Assembly (NCBI GenBank): GCA_964411505.1
Contig: CAYPLH010000004.1
Span: forward strand, 82,669-146,668
DNA length: 64,000 nucleotides
From: CAYPLH01 sp964411505
Lineage (GTDB): Bacteria; Bacillota; Clostridia; CAYPLH01; DUMO01
Direction of reading: 5' to 3'
Of this stretch, positions 35,327 to 43,991 are shown in pieces. The position numbers and the translations under genes were made by a program. The notes below the pieces were generated by a model, which made no database searches, had not been told where the DNA came from, and saw only the letters and a list, made by a program, of their open reading frames with translations. Every line of letters starts with the position of its first letter. The first letter of the stretch is position 1.

Positions 35327-35511
35327 ATACTACAAGGATAATTTCATCTATCTATTTATTTACATTTATGCTCCTGACTTAAAATAACCGCAAATGCCTC
35401 AACGCGCTATTTAAAGTCAGGCTAATTAGGTTGTTTAGCAAAGTCTACAACCAAAAGTGAGAGGGGCTCGATGCTACCGAGCTTTTATATAAGAATTAAC
35501 GCTGTAGTAGA
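35327..35511. repeat. Repeat with inverted ends, copy 2
   Basis: This copy matches 32091-32271 from the left end ACTACAAGGATAATTTCA, through GACTTAAAATAACCGC, to the right end AGAATTAACGCTGTAGTA. The first stem is imperfect here, but AGGTTGT...ACAACC and GCTCG-ATGCTAC-CGAGC-TTTTAT are kept. It fills the space between the HlyD gene and the peptidase-ABC gene, in the direction of transcription, so its terminator-like hairpin could control the downstream gene. Confidence 0.75.
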
Positions 35512-35547
35512 AGAATGGACGTTGATTATGTAATCAGGGGGTTAATA

Positions 35548-37692
35548 ATGCATAAAATAGCCAAAGTGCCAGTGGTAATGCAGATGGAAGCGTTAGAATG
35601 CGGAGCGGCTTGTCTGTGTATGATTCTGGCACATTATGGGAAGTGGCTGCCACTGGAGCAGGTGCGTTTAGATTGCGGCGTATCCCGTGACGGCAGTAGT
35701 GCGAAAAATATAGTGAAAGCTGCGAGAGCATATGGCTTGAAGGCTACGGGCTTCCGTATGGAACCTTCAGCTTTAAGAGATATTATTTTTCCGGCTATTA
35801 TTCATTGGAACTTCAATCACTTTGTTGTGCTTAATGGCTTTAAAAAAGACAAAGCAGTACTTAATGATCCTTCACGGGGAAGAGTAGAGGTTACCCTAGA
35901 TGAGTTTGACAAGAGCTTTACTGGAATTGTACTATGCTTTGAAAAAACTGAAATCTTTGTTCCTGAAGGTAAACCCAAAAGTGTATGGGGGTTCGCACAA
36001 AAACGACTATCCGGGACTGCTGCTGCGTTTGCATTCGTCATACTTACCGGCGTTCTAACAGCTGGGGTAGGGATGATTATCCCGCTTTTTTCCAGGATCT
36101 TTATGGATAATATATTGTCCGGAAAAAACCCCGAATGGCTGATGCCGTTTATCGTTGCAATGCTGCTTACTATGCTTTTTCAGTTTATTGTTGGGATCAT
36201 TCAGGGTATATATTGGCTTAAAATAGAGGGCAAGCTCGCTATAGAAGCTAATGCTTCATTTATGTGGCATGTCCTGCATCTGCCGGTGGAGTTCTTCACA
36301 CAGAGGTTTGCAGGTGATATTGCATCACGCCAGTCCAGCAACGAGAACATCGCCTCTACGTTGATAGGTCAACTTGCACCAATATTTATGAACATTATTT
36401 TACTGGTTTTATATCTTTTTGTAATGCTTCGCTACAGTGTTGTTTTATCCATTGTCGGTATTACTGCAGCAATTGTAAATTTGCTTGTTATGCGGCTTAT
36501 ATCAAATGAACGCGCTAATATGAGCAGGATTATGCAGCGTGATGGAGGCAAGCTTGCGGGTGTTACAATGTCGGGCTTTGAAATGATGGAAACCATAAAA
36601 GCATCAGGTGCTGAAAACGGCTTTTTTGAGCGTTGGGCAGGTTATTTTGCAAAGAAGTGTAATGCACAGATTACTTTTAACAAGTCAAATCAGTTGTACA
36701 GCGTAATTCCTCCGCTGCTGCAACAGATAGCGAATATTGTTGTCCTTATGATCGGTGTTTATTTGATATTGGATGGTGTATTTACCATAGGAATGCTATT
36801 GGCATTTCAGGGATTTTTGTCCTCATTCTTATCCCCTGTCAATCAACTGGTGGGAGTAGGTCAATCTTTAATTGAAATGCGCTCACAGATGGAACGTGTT
36901 GAGGATGTAATGAACTACAAACCGGATGTTTATTACAATGAAGAAATGAATTTTACAAACGATGAATTCTATAAGCTTTCAGGAGAAGTTGAAATCAGTA
37001 ATATTGTATTTGGATATAACAAGCTGTCCCCCTCGTTAATTGAGGGCTTCTCGCTGAAGCTGAAGTCAGGTGGCAGCGTGGCTTTTGTAGGTGGATCGGG
37101 CAGTGGCAAGTCGACTCTCGCCAAACTTATTTCCGGTCTTTACAATCCATGGAAAGGCGAAATCCGGTTTGATGGATTGCTTAAAAGTGAAATCAACCGC
37201 AGTATTTTTACAAGTTCTCTGGCAGTGGTTGACCAGGATATTGTGCTTTTTGAAGATACCATAATTAATAATATCACAATGTGGGACAAGTCCATTGACG
37301 AAGCGACTGTGGTTTCAGCCTGCAAGGACGCACAGATCCATAGTGACATAATGCAGCGGGAAGGCGGATATTCCCACGTGATCCGGGAGGGTGGAAAGAA
37401 CTTTTCGGGCGGTCAGCGGCAGAGATTTGAAATCGCAAGAGCGTTGGCACAGGAGCCATCCATCCTTATATTGGATGAGGCGACAAGTGCTTTGGATGTA
37501 AAAACAGAGCAGTTGGTCATGGAAGCTGTTAAAGCAAGAGGAATTACTTTGATAATTGTAGCACACAGGCTTTCCACTATACGGGATTGCGATGAAATTC
37601 TTGTGCTTGATAATGGTAAGGTAAAAGAGCGCGGACAACATGATGAATTGATGCAAGAGAGCGGTAGATATGTCGCACTCATAAGTAATTAG
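35548..37692 (+). CDS. NHLM peptidase/permease/ATPase ABC exporter
   Basis: A 714-residue exporter of the bacteriocin-processing type. The N-terminal C39 peptidase has its catalytic Cys at 18 (LECGAACLCMI), a His in NFNHFVVLNGF and an Asp in LNDPSRGR; it should cut the precursor after the Gly-Gly of the leader. About six membrane helices follow, then an ATPase with VGGSGSGKSTLAK, SGGQRQRFEIARA and ILILDEATSALD. ATG 35548 is preferred because CAGGGGGTT precedes it. The gene family (NHLM ABC1) is linked to nitrile-hydratase-leader and Nif11 peptides. Confidence 0.88.
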   Translation: MHKIAKVPVVMQMEALECGAACLCMILAHYGKWLPLEQVRLDCGVSRDGSSAKNIVKAARAYGLKATGFRMEPSALRDIIFPAIIHWNFNHFVVLNGFKKDKAVLNDPSRGRVEVTLDEFDKSFTGIVLCFEKTEIFVPEGKPKSVWGFAQKRLSGTAAAFAFVILTGVLTAGVGMIIPLFSRIFMDNILSGKNPEWLMPFIVAMLLTMLFQFIVGIIQGIYWLKIEGKLAIEANASFMWHVLHLPVEFFTQRFAGDIASRQSSNENIASTLIGQLAPIFMNIILLVLYLFVMLRYSVVLSIVGITAAIVNLLVMRLISNERANMSRIMQRDGGKLAGVTMSGFEMMETIKASGAENGFFERWAGYFAKKCNAQITFNKSNQLYSVIPPLLQQIANIVVLMIGVYLILDGVFTIGMLLAFQGFLSSFLSPVNQLVGVGQSLIEMRSQMERVEDVMNYKPDVYYNEEMNFTNDEFYKLSGEVEISNIVFGYNKLSPSLIEGFSLKLKSGGSVAFVGGSGSGKSTLAKLISGLYNPWKGEIRFDGLLKSEINRSIFTSSLAVVDQDIVLFEDTIINNITMWDKSIDEATVVSACKDAQIHSDIMQREGGYSHVIREGGKNFSGGQRQRFEIARALAQEPSILILDEATSALDVKTEQLVMEAVKARGITLIIVAHRLSTIRDCDEILVLDNGKVKERGQHDELMQESGRYVALISN

Positions 37693-37752
37693 GTTGTTAA
37701 GCGCAGTCTACAACCAAAAGCGAGAGGGGCTCGATGCACCCAAGCTTTTATT
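37686..37752. repeat. Repeat with inverted ends, partial copy 3
   Basis: Only the inner part is present: TAATTAGGTTGTTAAGC, ACAACC, CGAGAGGGGCTCGATGC and AAGCTTTTATT. The terminal inverted repeats are gone and the last hairpin is weakened (GCTCG against CAAGC). It overlaps the stop codon of the peptidase-ABC gene and fills the space before the second ABC gene, so both the third and the second copy sit directly in front of export genes. Confidence 0.65.
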
Positions 37753-37770
37753 AGGAAAGGGGTGGATTCG

Positions 37771-39939
37771 TTGGCATTTGAGCAGCAACTTTTAAAACGC
37801 ATGGATAATGATAGAAAGGCAATAGATAACGCTTTTTCAGATCTGGCAACCATTGTTGGAGATACTGCAAAATTGTCTCCAAAAGAAAAAGAGGAAGCGA
37901 CAGAAGACGCAATCAACGAGGTGCTTTCTTATTTAGGAGTGAAAACAATTCATGTGCCTGATGATATAGAAGATACAAAAGACCGCCTTTTATATATGCT
38001 GCGTCCGTCAGGTGTAATGCGCAGACGTGTGGAATTAACCCAGAAATGGTGGAAGGACAGTACAGGAGCTTTACTTGGCAGTACTACAGACGGAAAAGTG
38101 GTGTCCATACTTCCTGACTTTCCTTCGGGCTATACATTTTATGATGCCGAGCTGGGGAAAAAGGTGAGAGTAAATGGGAAAACGTCTAAAAGACTGAACA
38201 CAGAAGCTTTTTGCTTTTACCGGGTTTTTCCCTGTAAAAAACTCAGCTTGCTTGATTTGGGACAGTTTGTTCTTGGTTCGATAACAAAAACAGATATAGC
38301 CCTGGTGCTTATTGCAAGTCTGCTTGTCAGTCTGTTGGGGCTGTTTACTCCATTTATAAACAAACAAATATTTGATAGTGTCATACCAAGTGGCTCAAAG
38401 AGTGATGTGTTTCCTGTTGCAGGACTTTTAACGGGTGCAGCTTTTGGCTCAGCCTTATTTGGTATTACCCGAAGCCTTATACTAATGCGCCTAAGAGATA
38501 AAATTTATTTCTCGGTACAAAGTGCGTCAATGGCCAGAATCTTTTCTCTCCCGGCTACTTTTTTCAAGGATTATTCATCAGGCGAGCTAAGTTCCCATGC
38601 CTTAAGCATCAATCAGCTCAGCTCCATGCTTTCGGATTCGGTATTGACCATAGGGCTTTCGGCACTTTTTTCATTTGTTTATATATTCCAAATGGCAGGA
38701 TTCGCACCCGAACTGGTGATGCCGGGGATTCTTGTCCTTTTTACCATGTTTGCGTTTACTATTCTGACAGGTCATATAAAGCAAAAGCTTTCAAAAAAGC
38801 AGATGAAACTTTCGGCAAAAATGAGTGGTATGGTGTTTGGACTTTTTAACGGACTTCAAAAGGTCAAGCTTGCCGGAGCGGAGAAACGTGCATTTGCTAA
38901 ATGGGCTAAAGAATATAAGGAAATAGGTGAACTAACTTATGCGCCTCCATTATTTATTCGTATAAATGCGGCAATATCGGGAGCCATTACTTTATGCGGA
39001 ACACTGCTTTTATATTATTTTGCAGGTAAAAGTAAAATAGCACAATCCGACTACATAGCTTTCAGTACCGCGTATGGCGTGATAAGCGGAGCAATCATGT
39101 CTCTTGCAGGGGTTTCTATGACCTTTGCCAATACCAAGCCGCTTTTAGAAATGATCAAGCCCATTTTGGATACTGTGCCGGAAATTGACGAAAACAAAAA
39201 GATTGTAACTTCGCTCTCAGGAGATATAGAAATATCAAATATCACTTTCCGCTATACAAAGGACGGTCCTACTGTTCTTGACAATATCAGTCTGAAGGTA
39301 AAATCCGGTGAATATATCGCTATCGTTGGAACCAGTGGCTGCGGTAAGTCAACTCTCATGAAGCTTTTGCTAGGACTTGAGAAGCCGGAAACAGGGGGAA
39401 TCTATTATGACGGATATGATTTAGATACACTTGATGTGCGTTCGGTACGGCAATGTGTAGGGGTTGCTCTTCAAAACGGCAAACTGTTTTCAGGTGATAT
39501 ATTTTCTAATATTATTGTTACCTCGCCATGGAGTACCCTAGATGATGCATGGAAAGCTGCACGAATGGCGGGAGTTGAGGAAGATATCAAAGCAATGCCT
39601 ATGAGCATGCATACTATGATAAGTGAGGGCAGTGGCGGCATATCAGGGGGCCAGAGACAGAGAATACTTATTGCAAGAGCGCTGGTTTCAAATCCTAATA
39701 TACTGTTTTTTGATGAAGCAACAAGCGCCCTGGACAATATCACACAAAAGCATGTTTCGGACAGTTTATCTTTTCTTGGATGCACAAGAGTGGTAATAGC
39801 ACATCGCCTTTCAACAGTAAAAAACTGTGACAGAATCATCGTTATGGACAGAGGCAAGATTGCTGAAGAAGGTAATTTTGAGGAGCTTATGGAGAAGAAA
39901 GGGTTGTTTTTTGAGTTTGCGCAAAGACAGGTTTGTTAG
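37771..39939 (+). CDS. NHLM second ABC exporter (permease/ATPase)
   Basis: A 722-residue ABC protein without a peptidase domain: a long N-terminal cytosolic segment, then about five or six helices starting near ALVLIASLLVSLLGLFTPFI, then an ATPase with VGTSGCGKSTLMK, SGGISGGQRQRILIARA and ILFFDEATSALD. This is the ABC2 partner of NHLM systems; the two ABC proteins probably act as a heterodimer. TTG 37771 is the likely start, because GGGGTGG overlaps the GTG at 37762 and would be too close to serve it. Confidence 0.85.
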   Translation: MAFEQQLLKRMDNDRKAIDNAFSDLATIVGDTAKLSPKEKEEATEDAINEVLSYLGVKTIHVPDDIEDTKDRLLYMLRPSGVMRRRVELTQKWWKDSTGALLGSTTDGKVVSILPDFPSGYTFYDAELGKKVRVNGKTSKRLNTEAFCFYRVFPCKKLSLLDLGQFVLGSITKTDIALVLIASLLVSLLGLFTPFINKQIFDSVIPSGSKSDVFPVAGLLTGAAFGSALFGITRSLILMRLRDKIYFSVQSASMARIFSLPATFFKDYSSGELSSHALSINQLSSMLSDSVLTIGLSALFSFVYIFQMAGFAPELVMPGILVLFTMFAFTILTGHIKQKLSKKQMKLSAKMSGMVFGLFNGLQKVKLAGAEKRAFAKWAKEYKEIGELTYAPPLFIRINAAISGAITLCGTLLLYYFAGKSKIAQSDYIAFSTAYGVISGAIMSLAGVSMTFANTKPLLEMIKPILDTVPEIDENKKIVTSLSGDIEISNITFRYTKDGPTVLDNISLKVKSGEYIAIVGTSGCGKSTLMKLLLGLEKPETGGIYYDGYDLDTLDVRSVRQCVGVALQNGKLFSGDIFSNIIVTSPWSTLDDAWKAARMAGVEEDIKAMPMSMHTMISEGSGGISGGQRQRILIARALVSNPNILFFDEATSALDNITQKHVSDSLSFLGCTRVVIAHRLSTVKNCDRIIVMDRGKIAEEGNFEELMEKKGLFFEFAQRQVC

Positions 39940-40122
39940 TTGGAGAGCAAATTGCCGGAGCTTTGTGTGTGTTAAAAGTCATATTGTAAAAAGGTATAAG
40001 CGCTTTATGAAGATGTGGAATGTTTGTGATTTAAGCAAAATTGAATGGTTCAGTTTTTCAACGAAGTGTTGGTTACCCAACATAAAGCTTTCCAGAAAAA
40101 CAATAAGCTTTATTAGTAGATA

Positions 40123-40187
40123 GAAAGGTGGTGTGATAGGGTTCTCCTCCCATGACAAAGGTCACGGATCTGCAGAACCCCTAACTT
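40123..40187 (+). promoter_or_regulatory. Structured leader, copy 1
   Basis: GAAAGGTGGTGTGATAGGG followed by TTCTCCTCC, CATGACAAAGGTCACGG and GCAGAACCCCTAACTT runs right up to the ATG at 40188. GGGTTCT pairs with AGAACCC, and TGAC with GTCA inside. No ribosome site stands just before the ATG. A very similar leader precedes the unrelated gene at 58620. Confidence 0.55.
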
Positions 40188-41306
40188 ATGAAAAAACTTT
40201 TAATAATTTGTGTATGTATTTTAATAATCTTTATAGCTGCATCCTGCAAAAATGAGAATATGACAAGTGGGCGTGATATATATATCCCTATATTGGCAGA
40301 TGCAGCATGGCTGACATCCGATGGGGCATTTATCAATGGAGTGCAGCTTGCAGTTGAGAATCTGAACTCTGAATATTCCGGCAAAGGATTCACAATAAAA
40401 ACTGCTGTTATTGACGACAAAGCGCTTTATGAAACCGGAGTGGAAGAAGCCACAAAGCTAGCGGAGGATAGTGCGGTTACAGCGGTGTTTAATCTGCAAA
40501 ACTTTGACGTTTCCAAAACAACAGCGGATATTTTGGCACAGGGAAGGAAACTTACGCTATTTCCCTATGGTGCATATGACAGCATTTTTACAAAGGATAA
40601 TCCTTATTTGTTTTGCGGTGTTCCTTCATTTTCAGATCTAGGAAGATCAATGGCAGGTTATGCAGTTGATCAGGGATATAAACGGATTGCAGTTTATCAT
40701 AACGGTAAACAATCGCAGGAAGAGCTTGTAATGGCGTTTGAGCTTGAATTGTTGAACACAGGTACTAAAGTAGTGGATTATGTACCGTCTATTGCCTCGG
40801 AAAATGAATTTGACAGCATTTACAGCCGGTGGCAAGCCTTGGATGTGGACTGTGTCGTTATTTCACAATATGGTTTGGAACGCGCCTTTGAGGTATTGAA
40901 AATGCTCCGCAGCAGAGATAAGGAAATAGCAGTTATAGGAGAACCAATTTTCAACAGGGCTAATGCACTGGCTGAAAACATTGAGATAGCGGAGGGAATG
41001 GTAGTTCCTTCAACTCTGGTCATAGAGAAGAGTGAGAAGCTGAAAACTTTCGAGGAGCAGTATCGACAAAAATATGGCACTGAAGCGGATATATGGGCTG
41101 TTCAGGGTTACGACATGACGAGGCTTGTTGTGGATACTGCAATAGAGCTTGATACAAACGATCCGGATAAAATTGCCAAAGAATTGCATGATCCAAAGGG
41201 CTACTTGGGAATTGGCCGACATATTGCCTTTACAAAGGGTGGAGCAATGATTACTGATGTAAAAAGGCTGCCCATTTTAATTTGTAAGGATGGAATATTC
41301 AAGTAA
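40188..41306 (+). CDS. Periplasmic-binding-type lipoprotein (branched-chain amino acid type)
   Basis: A 372-residue lipoprotein with a signal ending in IAASC (lipidated Cys at 20). The body is the two-lobed type 1 periplasmic binding fold used by LivJ-like proteins: IPILADAAWLTSDGAFINGV, then YGTEADIWAVQGYDMTRLV near the end. No permease or ATPase partner lies nearby. It follows the second exporter gene after 248 bases and may act as an immunity or sensing protein, or be unrelated to the peptide. Confidence 0.7.
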   Translation: MKKLLIICVCILIIFIAASCKNENMTSGRDIYIPILADAAWLTSDGAFINGVQLAVENLNSEYSGKGFTIKTAVIDDKALYETGVEEATKLAEDSAVTAVFNLQNFDVSKTTADILAQGRKLTLFPYGAYDSIFTKDNPYLFCGVPSFSDLGRSMAGYAVDQGYKRIAVYHNGKQSQEELVMAFELELLNTGTKVVDYVPSIASENEFDSIYSRWQALDVDCVVISQYGLERAFEVLKMLRSRDKEIAVIGEPIFNRANALAENIEIAEGMVVPSTLVIEKSEKLKTFEEQYRQKYGTEADIWAVQGYDMTRLVVDTAIELDTNDPDKIAKELHDPKGYLGIGRHIAFTKGGAMITDVKRLPILICKDGIFK

Positions 41307-41354
41307 AGGAAGCTATTAGTGCTGTAGTAATAGCAGTAAAAGGGGAAGAGAAAC

Positions 41355-41771
41355 ATGAGAAGAAAATCTATTCTAATTACTTTAGTGGTTGTAGTATGCT
41401 TTACCTGTTCAGGCTGCTTTTTGCAAGCAGCAATCCAAGATGGCGATATTATAAAATATACTATGTTTATAGGCTTGAACGATAAAGATACCTATACTCA
41501 GCTAATTTCTTATGAGGAGGCTGAAAAGAAAGTAAGCAATATTGCATTGAAATATGTGGATGGTTTTACTGTACTTTCAGCAAAAGGTGCATATAAGGAT
41601 GGGAAAGGTATAATAACCAATGAGAACAGCCTTGTCTTCCAGTTTCTTTATGTAACTGGTGAGCAAATGAAATCCATTATGGATGAGGTGTTAAAAGAGC
41701 TTAATCAAAACTCCATCCTGCTTGAAAAACAAAAGGTGAATTGTGAATTTTATGAGGGAGTAAAGCCATGA
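41355..41771 (+). CDS. DUF3574 lipoprotein
   Basis: A 138-residue exported lipoprotein: signal ending CSGC (lipidated Cys at 21), then FIGLNDKDTYTQLISYEEAE, ALKYVDGFTVLSAKGAYKDG and LVFQFLYVTGE, the DUF3574 pattern. The family is of unknown function. Its ATG follows GGGGAAGAG, and its stop overlaps the start of the EamA gene (ATGA), so the two are translated together. Confidence 0.75.
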   Translation: MRRKSILITLVVVVCFTCSGCFLQAAIQDGDIIKYTMFIGLNDKDTYTQLISYEEAEKKVSNIALKYVDGFTVLSAKGAYKDGKGIITNENSLVFQFLYVTGEQMKSIMDEVLKELNQNSILLEKQKVNCEFYEGVKP

Positions 41772-42676
41772 CAAGAAGCGAGTCGAATATTGTATTGTTC
41801 TCTATCACGCTATGCTGGGCATCATCCTATATATTTATAAAGAATATTCCGCCTTCAATATCACCCTTTGCGTATTTAACCATGACAGCTGGAATTGCAA
41901 GCATTATCTTAGGGTTAGTGTTTTTTAAAAAGCTTAAGGAGCTTGATAAGAAGACCCTTTTATGCAGCTTGGCAATAGCAGCCGTCATATGCGGCAATCT
42001 CATATTCGAAAGACTTGGTATATCCCGGATACCGGCATCCACAGCTAGTTTTGTAGCCTCGTTGAATATTGTATTTGTACCGCTTTTACTCCTGTTATTC
42101 AAGAAAAAGCTCACTTTAAATAACTGGGTTGGCATCATTTTTATATTAGCCGGGTTGGTACTCACCAGCAGTATAAAACCCGGAGATGCAATTGATTATG
42201 GAGTACTTGCAATGATGGCAGGCTGTTTGTTTATGGCGGTATATATTATTATGGTGGACAATTTCACAAAAAAAAGAGACCCTTTGCTCCTTGGCATAGG
42301 GCAGATGTTTTTCATGACAATTCTCAGCTTTATAATATGGTTTATTGAGGAACCCAAAACCTTTTTTTCTATAACGTACACAAATGAAATGCTTGCAAAT
42401 ATTTTTCTCCTTGCCTTTTTTTCCAAGGCGTATGCTTATATCATGCTTATGTATTCTCAAAAATATGCCTCACCCATATCTGTAACGGTTATTGCATCAA
42501 CCGAACCAGTGGTGACAATGGTGCTGGCTTTGCTTATTCCCAACACCTTTGGGCAGACAGAGGTACTGACAGGGACAAAAGTTGGGGGTGCCATACTCAT
42601 CGTCATCGGTGCTATTTTTGCAGGAACAAACTTTTTAAGCAGAAAAATTAATAATCAAAGTGCATTGGAGGGATAG
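41768..42676 (+). CDS. EamA/DMT family transporter
   Basis: A 302-residue inner-membrane protein with ten hydrophobic helices in two EamA halves: FSITLCWASSYIFIK and AGLVLTSSIKPGDAIDYGVL are typical, with the conserved STEPVVTMVLALL near the end. DMT transporters move metabolites such as amino acids or nucleotide derivatives. It overlaps the DUF3574 gene by 4 bases and is followed 4 bases later by another membrane-protein gene. Confidence 0.85.
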   Translation: MTRSESNIVLFSITLCWASSYIFIKNIPPSISPFAYLTMTAGIASIILGLVFFKKLKELDKKTLLCSLAIAAVICGNLIFERLGISRIPASTASFVASLNIVFVPLLLLLFKKKLTLNNWVGIIFILAGLVLTSSIKPGDAIDYGVLAMMAGCLFMAVYIIMVDNFTKKRDPLLLGIGQMFFMTILSFIIWFIEEPKTFFSITYTNEMLANIFLLAFFSKAYAYIMLMYSQKYASPISVTVIASTEPVVTMVLALLIPNTFGQTEVLTGTKVGGAILIVIGAIFAGTNFLSRKINNQSALEG

Positions 42677-42680
42677 CGAT

Positions 42681-43448
42681 ATGAATGAGATTTTATCAGT
42701 GTTTAAGTCAAAGCAGAAATTACTGCATATCGGCATATGCACTCTTATATTTATTGGCATGGCTGTACCCTTTAAAGTGATGGTTCTTATTGAAGGTTTT
42801 ACCGAAGTGCGACCGGTTAACGCAGTGCCTGTTGTGGCAGGTCTTATTTTTGGTCCTGCCGGAGCATGGGGCTGTGCGATAGGCAATTTGATTGCAGATT
42901 TGTTTGGCACGTTTTCAAAGGCGTCGGTTTTAGGCTTTGTGGGCAATTTTATAGCTGCTTATCTGCCTTACAAGCTTTGGCATCTGACAGGCAGAGAAGA
43001 AAAGCCTAATGTAAAGAGCCATAAAAACATAGTGAAGTACATTTTGATTTCTACCATAGCTGCTCTTGCAACTGCTATCCTGATTGCCTGCGGACTGGAT
43101 GTCTTGTTTGGCATGTGGATGCCCCGGATTTTTTGGATTATTTTCTTAAATGATATGGGCTTTCCGATTTTATTGGGTTTACCGGTATTTATTGTACTGA
43201 CTTCTGCTGATAGTAAAATTGAAATTACTATGCCTGAGAATATACAAAAACAGAGGGGTAAGTGGTATGCGCGTACTAAATATATAACGCTTATTTCTCT
43301 TTTGGTAAGTGAGCTGTCTTTGCTTCTGATGATAAGCTTGAGAATGCAAACGTCTGCATCTCCTGTGATGTATATAACCGGCGGGATATTTGTTGTGTCT
43401 TTGGCGGGTTTTGTAGCTATTGGTAATATTAACCTGAAGGTGGGTTAA
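42681..43448 (+). CDS. Membrane protein resembling an ECF S-component
   Basis: A 255-residue protein with about seven hydrophobic helices. The segment EVRPVNAVPVVAGLIFGPAG followed by AWGCAIGNLIADLFGTF resembles the substrate-binding S-components of energy-coupling-factor importers (QueT-like), but it is longer than most. No ECF ATPase or T-component is nearby. ATG 42681 is chosen because TTGGAGGGAT precedes it. It closes the operon that begins with the export genes or with the DUF3574 gene. Confidence 0.55.
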   Translation: MNEILSVFKSKQKLLHIGICTLIFIGMAVPFKVMVLIEGFTEVRPVNAVPVVAGLIFGPAGAWGCAIGNLIADLFGTFSKASVLGFVGNFIAAYLPYKLWHLTGREEKPNVKSHKNIVKYILISTIAALATAILIACGLDVLFGMWMPRIFWIIFLNDMGFPILLGLPVFIVLTSADSKIEITMPENIQKQRGKWYARTKYITLISLLVSELSLLLMISLRMQTSASPVMYITGGIFVVSLAGFVAIGNINLKVG

Positions 43449-43593
43449 ATAGGGAGGTATAATGAGTGCAAGTCGGAAGAGGATATTTTTGTGGGGGTAA
43501 GCATGTGATATTTCTCCTTTATAGATGAGAAATACTCGCTGATAGTATGTTTTTATGCATTAGTATATACGCGAACATATGTTTAAAAAGTCG
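43449..43593 (+). other. Spacer with a tiny frame and a hairpin
   Basis: Twelve bases after the membrane-protein stop, GGGAGGTATA precedes a frame at about 43462-43500 that codes for 12 residues (MSASRKRIFLWG). Next is a hairpin TATTTCTC/GAGAAATA (43509-43534) that may end the operon. No longer gene is present. Confidence 0.4.
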
Positions 43594-43622
43594 TTGCACT
43601 TTGTCATAAAATGTTATATAAT
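43594..43622 (+). promoter_or_regulatory. Promoter of the small toxin-like gene
   Basis: TTGCAC (43594-43599) and TATAAT (43617-43622) are 17 bases apart. The start of transcription near 43629 gives a leader of about 140 bases before the ORF at 43770, long for so short a gene but usual for type I toxin messages. Within the leader CTTGTATAGGTTC is repeated in tandem. Confidence 0.7.
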
Positions 43623-43769
43623 GGAGGAACGAAGCAAATCAGGTTTAAGATGGGGCATTGTTGCCTTGTATAGGTTCCTTGTATAGGTTCCTTCTTTTGC
43701 ACCCCACGCATAGAGATGGCGACGTTATAGTTGCTGCAGGGAATTTGCAAAGGAAGGAGGTGGTTAAGT

Positions 43770-43922
43770 ATGCCGGAAGACTTTTTTACCTACATAGGCT
43801 ATGCTTTTGTATGGTGTTGTAAAATCGTGGTCATACCGTTTGGAGTTGCAGTATCCGCAAGGATTGTTGCTGAAAGAATACTCCGACGTCCACAACCTGA
43901 AAGGCAAAGAAAAAAACGGTAA
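43770..43922 (+). CDS. Small hydrophobic protein, candidate type I toxin
   Basis: A 50-residue protein: an acidic start (MPEDFF), one hydrophobic segment (VWCCKIVVIPFGVAVSA) and a strongly basic tail (ERILRRPQPERQRKKR). AAGGAGGTGG gives a strong ribosome site. Size, membrane segment and basic tail resemble the toxins of clostridial type I toxin-antitoxin modules. A terminator covers its stop codon, and an opposing promoter lies just beyond, which supports an antisense antitoxin RNA. I know of no family name for it. Confidence 0.55.
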   Translation: MPEDFFTYIGYAFVWCCKIVVIPFGVAVSARIVAERILRRPQPERQRKKR

Positions 43923-43985
43923 TGTATACCGTTTTAAAAAATAACCATCTTTAGAACCTGACAGCAACAAGCGTCACCATCTCTT
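43908..43985 (-). ncRNA. Candidate antisense antitoxin RNA
   Basis: Transcription from the minus-strand promoter at 43992-44019 would start near 43985 and stop at the hairpin AACGGTA-TACAT-TACCGTT followed by TTTTTTC, giving an RNA of about 75-80 bases. It overlaps the 3' end of the small hydrophobic ORF. This convergent layout is that of TxpA/RatA and of clostridial type I modules. Confidence 0.5.
43915..43933. terminator. Bidirectional terminator
   Basis: AACGGTA (43915-43921) pairs with TACCGTT (43927-43933). On the plus strand it is followed by TTA and A-rich sequence; on the minus strand by a run of six or seven T. It would stop both the toxin message and the antisense RNA. Confidence 0.7.
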
Positions 43986-43991
43986 ATATAT

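Noticed and set aside
37315..37682. Minus-strand frames opposite the peptidase-ABC gene
   Set aside because: They are antisense to well-conserved ATPase motifs and have no ribosome sites.
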